Origin: Streptomyces tuirus
GTDB lineage: Bacteria > Actinomycetota > Actinomycetes > Streptomycetales > Streptomycetaceae
Assembly (NCBI GenBank): GCA_018195615.1
Contig: JAGTPG010000002.1
Location: forward strand, 1,550,001 to 1,614,000
Direction of reading: 5' to 3'
Length of the DNA stretch: 64,000 bases
Made by a program: the position numbers and the translations under genes. The notes under the pieces are model-generated. The model saw nothing but the letters and a program-made list of their open reading frames with translations, was not told where the DNA came from and ran no database searches. Shown here in pieces: positions 19,354 to 26,817 of the stretch (position 1 is its first letter; every line of letters starts with the position of its first letter).

Positions 19354-19384
19354 TCTCCACCGCTCGCCTCCGGAGGCACAGCCA

Positions 19385-20125
19385 ATGCCGCAGCGCCCGA
19401 CTCAGCGCAGCCCCTGGCTCCCCCAGGAGCCGTCCCCGACGGCCACCGGCCGGATCTTCCTGATCCCGTATTCAGGCTGCGGCACCAGCATGTACCGCCA
19501 ATGGCCACGGCGGCGCGGCAGCGTGGAGTTCCTGCCGGTCGAACTGCCGGGCCACGAGACCCGGTTCGCCGAGCCCGGCTTCGCGACCTACCAGGAGCTG
19601 GCCGGCTCCATGGCGGCCGCCCTCGAGCCGTATCTCGACGTCCCGTTCGGCTTCTTCGGCCACTGCGGCTCGGCCCTGGCGGCCTACGAGGTGTCCGCGG
19701 AGCTGATCCGGGCCGGACTGCCGCCGGCGGCACGGCTGTACGTCTCCTCCGAGGTGGCGCCGCAGGACGGCCCGGCGGGCCGGTTCCTGTCGATGAGCGA
19801 GGCCGAGCTCGGGCTCGAGCTGGAGAAGCTGATCACGGAGATGGGGGGCGCGCCGACCCCGGAGCTGATCGAGCTCTACCTGGAGGTGCTGGTCGCCGAC
19901 ATCGAGGTGAACAAGCGATACGTGGTGCCCGAGCCGTTGGTCCTCAGCTGCCCGATCACGGCGATCGGCTGGACGGAGGACGACGAGATCCCGTTCTCCA
20001 CGATGGGTGGCTGGAAGCGGTGCGGCGACACGACGTCCGTGCTGCTCGAAGGCCGGCACCACCGGTTCATCGAGGCACCGGACGACCTGCTCGACCTGCT
20101 CTGCTCGGGCCTGGGAGAGGCATGA
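19385..20125 (+). CDS. Type II thioesterase-like hydrolase with Cys nucleophile (TE1)
   Basis: Alpha/beta hydrolase of 246 residues of the RifR/TEII family (FLIPYSGCGTSMYRQW, ELPGHETRF). The nucleophile elbow is GHCGSA: Cys94 stands where Ser is usual. A His is present in EGRHHRFIE and acidic residues in GWTEDDE. TEIIs normally clear stalled carrier proteins. Cys-type thioesterases are known to form strained or amide-linked products (ObiF makes a beta-lactone), so TE1 may do chain release or transfer. Its stop overlaps the next thioesterase start (ATGA). Confidence 0.88.
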   Translation: MPQRPTQRSPWLPQEPSPTATGRIFLIPYSGCGTSMYRQWPRRRGSVEFLPVELPGHETRFAEPGFATYQELAGSMAAALEPYLDVPFGFFGHCGSALAAYEVSAELIRAGLPPAARLYVSSEVAPQDGPAGRFLSMSEAELGLELEKLITEMGGAPTPELIELYLEVLVADIEVNKRYVVPEPLVLSCPITAIGWTEDDEIPFSTMGGWKRCGDTTSVLLEGRHHRFIEAPDDLLDLLCSGLGEA

Positions 20126-20867
20126 CGACCGACGGCTCCGACCGCCGCTGGCTCAAGCGGTCCGGCACCGGCACGGCCGCCGAGGTCCGGCTGCTCTGCT
20201 TTCACCACGCCGGCGGCAGCGCGGTGATCTTCCGGCGGTGGCAGCAGCTGCTGCCGCAGTACATCGAGCCGGTTGCGGTCCAGCTGCCGGGCCGCGCCGA
20301 CCGCTTCTCCGAACCGGCCTACGACCGGATGGGCCCGCTCGTCGACGACCTCGTCGAAGTGATCAAGCCGCTGTTCGACCTCCCGTTCGCCTGTTACGGC
20401 GTCAGCATGGGGCACGCGTGGCCTGGTCGCTGACGCATGCCCTGCGCGAGCGCGGAATGCCGCTGCCGCGCAAACTCTTCCTCGCGGCCAGCAGGGCACC
20501 GCTGCACGACGACGGCGCCTGGGCCTGGGAAGGGCGGGACGACGGCCTGGAGGGCTACCTGCGCGAGATGGGCGGCACCCCCGCGCAGGTCCTGGCCGAG
20601 CCGGAGCTCGTCGCAGGCCTGCTGCCCACCCTCGACGCCGACCTCACCGTGCTCAGCACGCTCGGCCCGGGTCCGGGGGAGCCGCTGCCCGTGCCGATCC
20701 GTGCGTTCGCCGGGACCGAGGACCCCGAGTCGCCGGCCGAGCGGATGGCGGGCTGGCGGCAGGAGACGTCGTCGGACTTCGGCCTCGAGACGGTGCCCGG
20801 CGGGCACTTCTTCGACGCCGCCGGAGAGCGGCAGGTGATCCGTACGATCAGCTACGACCTCGCCTGA
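20122..20867 (+). CDS. Type II thioesterase (TE2, Ser nucleophile, one frameshift)
   Basis: TEII of 248 residues after restoring one G near 20412 (the frame switches inside the nucleophile region GVSMGA). Opening LLCFHHAGGSA, LPGRADRFSEP, nucleophile Ser95, Asp in AFAGTEDPESP, and His in VPGGHFFDA make a complete classical triad. This is the likely housekeeping editor of the three carrier domains. It is the last gene of the rightward operon and converges on P450-3 with 6 nt between stops. Confidence 0.85.
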
Positions 20868-20873
20868 GGCGGC

Positions 20874-22049
20874 TCAGCGGAGGGTGACCGTGCACGGCAG
20901 GGACACGAATCCGCGCTGGTGCGGCGAGTGGGCGCGGCGTGCGGCCGCCATGTCGATCTCATAGCCCGACACCAGAGCACCGATCTCCTCGAGCGCGACC
21001 GTCATCTCCAGCCGGGCGAGCGCGGCCCCCAGACAGTGATGCGGCCCATGGCCGAAGCTGATCATTCGCCGGGTGTCACGGTCCAGGTCGAACACGTCCG
21101 GGTCGCTGAACACCCGCGCGTCGCGGTTGGCCGAGGCGGGCAGGATCGCCATCCGAGCGCCCGCGGGCAGCCGCACACCGTGGATCTCGGTCTCCTCGGT
21201 CAGCACCCGGGCCACCATCTGGCTCGAGGAGTCGTGCCGCAGGGTCTCGGCGACCCAGGGGGCGGCTCGCCCGCCGAGACCCGCCCGCTGGACCTCCGGC
21301 TGCCGCCAGCCGCGGTACCAGGCGTTGCTCAGCGTCTTGCCGGTGGACTCGTTCCCCGCGCCGATCATGACGAACAGGAACGCGACGGCCTGCGCGTCGG
21401 TCAGGGCGCCTCCCGCGACCTGGGCCCGGAGCATCGTCGAGGTGAGGTCGTCGCCCGGGCGCCGGCGCAGCGCCCGGACCAGGGTGGCGAAGCGGGCGGC
21501 CAGGCGCAGGGCCGCCTGCGCCGACTGCGGGCTGCGGCCGTCCGAGCCGTCCAGGTGGTGGTTCAGCAAGTCGGTGTCGGCGCGGACTGCGTCCCACTCC
21601 TCCTGCGGGAAGCCGAGCAGCTCGCACAGCACGTCGTTGGGGAGCGCAGCGGCGAAATCGGCGGCGAAGTCGAACGACGGCTCGTCGCGCAGCCGCGCCA
21701 GCCGCGCGCGGGCCAGCTCGCGGACGCGCGGTTCGAGCGCGGCGACCCGGCGAGCCGTGAACGCCGACGCGACCGGGCCTCGGTAGGCGCCGTGCTCCGG
21801 CGGATCCATGGCGAGGAAGAGACTGGTCCTGGACGCCTGCGGCCCCCACAACTCCGGTTCGAGGGAGATCCCGTTCCGGTTGGAGAAGCGGACCGGGTCG
21901 CGCAGCGCGGCGTGCACGTCGGCGTGGCGGGCCAGCGCCCAGAAGTCACGCTCGTCGTTGCGGTAGACCGGTGCGTGCTCACGCATCCAGGCATATACCG
22001 GGTGCGGGTCCTCCTGCGTCTGGTAGTCGAACGGGTCATAGTGCCGCAT
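20874..22049 (-). CDS. Cytochrome P450 (P450-3), paralogue of P450-1
   Basis: Intact 391-residue P450. I-helix IGAGNESTGK, ETLRHDSS for ExxR, heme loop FGHGPHHCLGAALAR with Cys339. Much of the sequence parallels P450-1 (YDPF-Y, PVYRN-ERDFWAL, SNRNGISLEPE, SPHQRGF), so the two arose by duplication and probably act on similar or successive positions. ATG 22049 was chosen because homology with P450-1 starts there; longer GTG starts exist. Transcribed alone, leftward. Confidence 0.87.
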   Translation of the reverse strand: MRHYDPFDYQTQEDPHPVYAWMREHAPVYRNDERDFWALARHADVHAALRDPVRFSNRNGISLEPELWGPQASRTSLFLAMDPPEHGAYRGPVASAFTARRVAALEPRVRELARARLARLRDEPSFDFAADFAAALPNDVLCELLGFPQEEWDAVRADTDLLNHHLDGSDGRSPQSAQAALRLAARFATLVRALRRRPGDDLTSTMLRAQVAGGALTDAQAVAFLFVMIGAGNESTGKTLSNAWYRGWRQPEVQRAGLGGRAAPWVAETLRHDSSSQMVARVLTEETEIHGVRLPAGARMAILPASANRDARVFSDPDVFDLDRDTRRMISFGHGPHHCLGAALARLEMTVALEEIGALVSGYEIDMAAARRAHSPHQRGFVSLPCTVTLR

Positions 22050-22230
22050 GCCGACCGTATCCGGGTAGTCACGCCGTCCGTCCCGATCAGAACCGCTCCA
22101 GTGCCGTCGCGGCGAATCTACGTCTGCGATCGCGGCGCGTCGTGTCCCCGAAAACCGTCCCACGCCGACGCGTTCCGGCTTCCGGCGTCAGCCCGGCGGC
22201 GCCCGGCTGCCTGCCACTACACTGCCGGAC

Positions 22231-22769
22231 ATGACAAACCAGGACGATCATGGCCGGCCGGTGCCTCCTGCGGCCGGCGATGAGGCCGGCACTCTGCTGG
22301 GGTTCCTCGACCACCAACGCGCCACGCTGGAATGGAAATGCTCGGGGCTCGACGCCGCAGGGCTGCGCGCGACCGTCGGCGCCTCTTCGATCACGCTCGG
22401 CGGGCTGCTCAAGCATCTGGCGGGCGTGGAGGACGACTGGTTCACCCGCTGGCTGCAGGGGAAGGACGAGCCACCCCCGTGGGACGCGGTGGACTGGCGC
22501 GCCGACCCCGAGTGGGACTGGCACTCGGCGGCCGACGACACCCCGAGCAACTCTTCGCGCAGTGGCGGGAGTCCGTGGCGCGCTCCCGGGCGGCGGTCGG
22601 CCAGGCGCTGGCCGAGGGCGGCCTGGAGCAGCCCGCCTTGCGCACCTGGCCCGGCGGCCAGGCGCCGAGCCTGCGGTGGATCCTGTGCCACATGATCGAG
22701 GAGTACGCCCGCCACAACGGCCATGCCGACCTCATCAGGGAGTCGGTGGACGGGCAGACCGGCGAGTAG
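22231..22769 (+). CDS. DinB/DUF664 family protein (thiol transferase-like, one frameshift)
   Basis: About 179 residues after restoring one C near 22555. Pattern: LLGFLDHQRATLEWKCSGLD, then LGGLLKHLAGVEDDWF, then RWILCHMIEEYARHNGHADLIRE. The three metal-binding His of the DinB four-helix fold are visible (KHL, CHM, HNGHAD). Family members include mycothiol- and bacillithiol-dependent S-transferases. Inside this cluster it could detoxify an electrophilic product with mycothiol, or be a bystander. It converges with A-T2, stops adjoining. Confidence 0.78.
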
Positions 22770-24563
22770 TCAGCCGGACATCCCGTCCGCCCGGTCGCTG
22801 CCCGGCCCCGACTGGTCGATCACCTTGGCCAGGTCCGCCACCACGCTGTTCTCGAACACCGCCTCCGGCGCCAGACTGGTCCGCAGGTCACGCCTGATCC
22901 GGGTCCGCCCCCGGGCGGCGAGCAGCGAATGGCCGCCGAGCCGGAAGAAGTCGTCCCGCACGCCGATCGACTCGACCCGCAGCAGCTCCTCCCACAGGCG
23001 GACGAGATAGCGCTCGGTGTCGGTCCGCGGCTCCTCGTACGGCTCGCGCCGCCGCGAGAAGTCCTCGGCGATCTCCCTCAGCCGCGTCCAGTCGCGCTTG
23101 CCGTGCGCGTCCAGCGGCATTGCGTCCAGGACGACGAACTCGGCCGGCAGGCACGCCGCCGGGAACCGCTTGGCCAGGAAGGTCCGCAGCTCCACCGGGG
23201 AGAACACGTCCTCCTGCGGGATGACGAAGGCGATGAGCCGCAGGTCGCCGGCCTCGCCCACCGCCGTCACGGCCACCTCCTGCACGTACGGATGCTCGTA
23301 CAGGACGTGCTCGATCTCGGCGGGCTCCGCCCGGTGCCCGAGGATCTTCACCTGGTTGTCGGCCCGTCCGAGGAACTCCAGCGCGCCGTCGCGGTCCGTG
23401 CGCACCCGGTCCCCGGTGGCGTACATCCGGCTGCCGTCGGCGGCGAACGGATCCGCCACGAAGCGCTGCGCGGTGTGCCCCGGCTGGTCCAGATAGCCGC
23501 GCCCGACACCGTGGCCACCGACGTACAGCTCGCCCGCATCGCCGGCCGGCACCGGAGCGAGCCGGTCGTCGAGGACGTACAGCCGGGCCGAGGCCAGCGA
23601 CCGCCCGATCGGCACGCGGCTCGGCCACGTGACTTCGCCGACCACCTGTGCGGAGCAGGCGACGGTGGCCTCGGTCGGGCCGTAGAGGTTCAGCAGCTCG
23701 CCGGCGAAGCCGCCGGCACGCAGCTCCCGGCAGGTGTCGGCGAGCAGCACGTCGCCGCCGGAGCACAGCACCCGTAGCGAGGCGAACGCCTCCCGGTCGT
23801 GCCGGGCCGCGTGGTTGAGCACGATGGCTGGTGCCAGCATGGCGGTGACGCGGTGGCGCCGGAGCTGCCGCCGCAGGTCCGCTCCGACGAGGTCGGCCAT
23901 CGCCGGCATCACCACCAGGTGTGCGCCGCCCGCCAGGCTGCGCAGCAGCTCGAAGGTGAAGGTGTCGAACGACAGGCTGGACGCCTGCGCCATTCGGTCG
24001 CCCGGGCCGACCGGCGGGATCGTCGCATCCTGGGCGAAGGCGGCCAGCTGCCGGTGTTCCAGGACGACCCCTTTGGGCCGGCCGGTCGAGCCGGAGGTGA
24101 ACAGCACGCTCGCGGCGTCCTGGGGCCGCACCGTTCGGACGGGCGCGGGCGCGGCCGCGAGCGCCCGCCAGTCCAACTCAGCCACCTCGACCGGGAGACC
24201 GGCCGGGCGGCGGGTCCGGTCGGCCTCGGTGACCAGCAGCCGCAGCCGCCCGGCCGCCACCATCTGCTCGCGGCGCCGCCGGGGGTAGTCGACATCGACC
24301 GGTACGTACGCGGCGCCCGAGAGCAGGATCCCGAGCACCGTCACCACGGCGCCGACGCCTCGCGGCACGTGCACGCCGATCCGGTCCCCGGCGGTCACGC
24401 CGTGTCCGCCCAGCCAGGCCGCGACGGCCTCGGCGCGGGCCGCCAGCTCGGCGTAGTCGAGTTCGGCCTCCTGGTCGCTCACGGCCGGCAGGTCCGGGTG
24501 GGCTGCCACGGTCCGGGCGAACAAGTCGGGGACCGTCGCCGTCGGTTGCGCGGAAACGGACAT
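22770..24563 (-). CDS. NRPS adenylation-carrier didomain, unassigned pocket (A-T2)
   Basis: Intact 597-residue A-PCP protein. Core motifs: FTSGSTGRPKG, LYGPTEATVACS, YATGDRVRT, with A8 diverged (ILGHRAEPAEIE) and A10 as AHGKRDW. The carrier motif DDFFRLGGHSLLA carries Ser546. Pocket read by eye: D-T-F-L-C-G-L-V-A-K, which I cannot match to a known code. GGGAGGGG precedes the ATG. It lies 52 nt after TE3, probably the same transcript. No condensation domain is present, so its cargo must be passed on in trans. Confidence 0.88.
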   Translation of the reverse strand: MSVSAQPTATVPDLFARTVAAHPDLPAVSDQEAELDYAELAARAEAVAAWLGGHGVTAGDRIGVHVPRGVGAVVTVLGILLSGAAYVPVDVDYPRRRREQMVAAGRLRLLVTEADRTRRPAGLPVEVAELDWRALAAAPAPVRTVRPQDAASVLFTSGSTGRPKGVVLEHRQLAAFAQDATIPPVGPGDRMAQASSLSFDTFTFELLRSLAGGAHLVVMPAMADLVGADLRRQLRRHRVTAMLAPAIVLNHAARHDREAFASLRVLCSGGDVLLADTCRELRAGGFAGELLNLYGPTEATVACSAQVVGEVTWPSRVPIGRSLASARLYVLDDRLAPVPAGDAGELYVGGHGVGRGYLDQPGHTAQRFVADPFAADGSRMYATGDRVRTDRDGALEFLGRADNQVKILGHRAEPAEIEHVLYEHPYVQEVAVTAVGEAGDLRLIAFVIPQEDVFSPVELRTFLAKRFPAACLPAEFVVLDAMPLDAHGKRDWTRLREIAEDFSRRREPYEEPRTDTERYLVRLWEELLRVESIGVRDDFFRLGGHSLLAARGRTRIRRDLRTSLAPEAVFENSVVADLAKVIDQSGPGSDRADGMSG

Positions 24564-24615
24564 GGTCCATCCCCTCCCAGTCGCGTCTGCGGGCCGCGTC
24601 ACAGCGGAACCCGGA

Positions 24616-25344
24616 TCAGAAGTCGAAGTCGTCCTCGATGATGTCCGTCAGGCCCCGGGGGGCGGTCAGAAAGGTCAGCGGATCCCCATGCAGGACGTAC
24701 TCGCGCGTCTCCCCGTAGCCCTGCCACTCCGCCAGATCCGCCGGGCTCACGTCGACGTCCTCGTCCCACCCGATGGCGCTGATCGGTACCTCGAGCTCCT
24801 TGGCCGGTGGCGCGTGGTCCAGGCACATCCGCACGTCTGCGCGGAGCACCCGCACCGACAGCGGCAGCAGTTCGTCGGGGATCGGTCCGTCGCCGAGTTC
24901 GTCCGCGACCCGCCGCAGCTCGCCGGCGATCCGGCGTTCGGACATCCAGGGGTGGTAGTAGCCGTAGAAGCCACGGGAGGGGACCAGCGACGCCGAGGTG
25001 AACAGCCGCGCCGGCGGCGCCCCGACCTCCTGTGCGCGCTCCGTGAACGCGTGCGCCAGCAGCGCACCCATGCAGTGCCCGATGACGGCGTACGGCCGGC
25101 CGAGGAAGGGCTCCAGCGCGGCGACCGCGTCGCGGGCGAACGCGTCGAAGGTGCGATACGGCTCCTCCTTGATGCGGAACTCGCGGCCGGGAAGCTGCAC
25201 CGGCAAGACCTCGATGTCCCCGATGCGCCCGGGCCACCGGCGCAACGACGACGCGCCGGATCCGGCGAACGGGAACGCGAACAGCACGGGCCCGTCCCCG
25301 GGCGACGGCTCCCGCAGCAGCCAGCCCGTCGATGCTTGGCGCAC
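24616..25344 (-). CDS. Type II thioesterase-like hydrolase with Cys nucleophile (TE3)
   Basis: About 242 residues of the TEII family (LFAFPFAGSGASSLRRW, LPGREFRIKEEP). The nucleophile elbow is IGHCMGA, again with Cys (Cys91) in place of Ser. The usual GGHFFL histidine motif is replaced by LHGDPLTFL, so the catalytic His is shifted or missing. GTG 25344 was chosen because GGAGG lies just upstream; ATG 25368 would add eight residues. First gene of a leftward pair with A-T2. Possible roles: acyl transfer between carriers, unusual release, or an inactive scaffold. Confidence 0.85.
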   Translation of the reverse strand: MRQASTGWLLREPSPGDGPVLFAFPFAGSGASSLRRWPGRIGDIEVLPVQLPGREFRIKEEPYRTFDAFARDAVAALEPFLGRPYAVIGHCMGALLAHAFTERAQEVGAPPARLFTSASLVPSRGFYGYYHPWMSERRIAGELRRVADELGDGPIPDELLPLSVRVLRADVRMCLDHAPPAKELEVPISAIGWDEDVDVSPADLAEWQGYGETREYVLHGDPLTFLTAPRGLTDIIEDDFDF

Positions 25345-25393
25345 GACGCCTCCAGAGATCCTTGCCATCGACGCCCGCGAAGCTAGTCGTGCC

Positions 25394-25437
25394 GGGTTAG
25401 CCGGTGGTTACGCGGCCGCGTAACCACCGGCTAACCC
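25394..25437. promoter_or_regulatory. 44-bp perfect palindrome between divergent genes (putative operator)
   Basis: Two 22-base arms, GGGTTAGCCGGTGGTTACGC plus GG and its exact reverse complement, meet with no spacer and a NotI-like GCGGCCGC centre. The site lies between the divergent TE3 and P450-4 starts, so a terminator is unlikely. A two-dimer operator for a repressor/activator, or a cruciform, fits better. No regulator gene stands next to it. Confidence 0.6.
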
Positions 25438-25505
25438 CGGTACGTCACAGTCGTGCCGTTCATCGGCCGCCCGCCGCAGGCGGGGTGCGACAGCAAGGGG
25501 TGCTG

Positions 25506-26735
25506 GTGTCCCAGCTGCTTGCGATGCTCGAGGAGGGCCAGGTCTCGGGCCTGGACCTGACCTCGCCCGCGCTGCACGCGGAGCACGACCTGTCCGCGGT
25601 GTGGCGCTACCTCCGCACGCACCACCCGCTGCACCGGCATCCGTCGCGGGCCGGTGCGCCGCCGTTCTGGGTGGTGACGCGCTATGCGGACGTCGTCACC
25701 GCGCTCCGCGACGGCCGGCGCCTCACCTCCACTGCGGGAAACGTGCTGGAAACGCTGCTGGCGGGCGGTGACTCCGCCACCGGAAAGATGCTCGCGGTGA
25801 GCGACGGTCCCCGGCACGCGGAGGTGCGCCGGATCATCGCCGGGGCACTGACCTCGGACGTCTTCGCCCGGCTGACGCGCGGGATCGAGGAGCAGGTACG
25901 GTCACTGGTGGCCGGGGCTCTGGAGCGCGAGGACTGCGACTTCGGCGAGGACGTGGCCGCCCAGGTGCCGCTGCGTACGATCTGCGACATGCTCGCGGTG
26001 CCCGACGCCGACCGCGCCCACATCCATCGGCTCGGCTCGTCCTCGGTCAGCTCGCATGTGCCTTCCCACACCGCGACCGACGCCTGGACGGCCAAGAACG
26101 AACTTCTCGCCTATTTCATCGAGCTCGTCGAGGAACGCCGTGGCGGTTCGGGCGACGACCTGATCAGCGTCCTGGCCAACGCACGCGTCCACGGGCGGCC
26201 GCTGGGCAGCGACGAGATCGTCTTCAACTGCTACAGCCTCATCCTCGGCGGCGATGAGACGACGCGGCTGGCCATGACCGGCGCGGTACTCGCACTTGGC
26301 GAGAACCCGGCGCAGTGGCGGGCGCTCCGCGAAGGCAGGGTCTTCCTCGACACCGCCGTCGACGAGGTGCTGCGCTGGACCACGCCGTCCCGGCACATCG
26401 GGCGCCTGGCGGTCGAACCCACCGAGATCGGCGGCGGGCGGGTCGAGGCCGGCGACATCGTCACCGTGTGGCTCGCCTCCGCCAACTTCGACGAGCGCGA
26501 GTTCCCCGAACCGGAGCAGTTCCGGCTGGACCGCACGCCGAACCGGCACCTGACCTTCGCCTACGGGCCGCACTTCTGCATCGGCGCCCGGCTGGGCCGC
26601 ATCCAACTCGCCGCGACCCTCGCCACCCTGCGCGACCAGGTCTCCGAGATAACGGTGACGGGAACGCCCCGGCGCGTCTACTCCAACTTCCTCGGCGGCA
26701 CCTGCAACCTTCCGGTCCTCCTCAGGGCCGCGTGA
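25506..26735 (+). CDS. Cytochrome P450 (P450-4)
   Basis: Intact 409-residue P450 with canonical motifs: I-helix LILGGDETTRLAM, ExxR in DEVLRWTTP, heme loop FAYGPHFCIGARLGR with Cys358. It differs clearly from P450-1/-3. GTG 25506 was chosen for the AAGGGG five bases in front; GTG 25500 is also possible. Transcribed rightward from the palindrome-bearing divergent promoter. The sequence type resembles P450s that oxidise carrier-bound amino acids, but the substrate is not readable. Confidence 0.88.
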   Translation: MSQLLAMLEEGQVSGLDLTSPALHAEHDLSAVWRYLRTHHPLHRHPSRAGAPPFWVVTRYADVVTALRDGRRLTSTAGNVLETLLAGGDSATGKMLAVSDGPRHAEVRRIIAGALTSDVFARLTRGIEEQVRSLVAGALEREDCDFGEDVAAQVPLRTICDMLAVPDADRAHIHRLGSSSVSSHVPSHTATDAWTAKNELLAYFIELVEERRGGSGDDLISVLANARVHGRPLGSDEIVFNCYSLILGGDETTRLAMTGAVLALGENPAQWRALREGRVFLDTAVDEVLRWTTPSRHIGRLAVEPTEIGGGRVEAGDIVTVWLASANFDEREFPEPEQFRLDRTPNRHLTFAYGPHFCIGARLGRIQLAATLATLRDQVSEITVTGTPRRVYSNFLGGTCNLPVLLRAA

Positions 26736-26817
26736 GCGGGGCGCGCGGAGCCAAGCGACCAGCCACGACGGACCCGCAGAGGTCCGACGGCCCCGTCCTG
26801 CACGTCCAGCGGAGCGC

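Noticed and set aside
25394..25437. Reading the 44-bp palindrome as a terminator
   Set aside because: The flanking genes are divergent, so no transcript would end there; it is closer to both start codons than to any stop.
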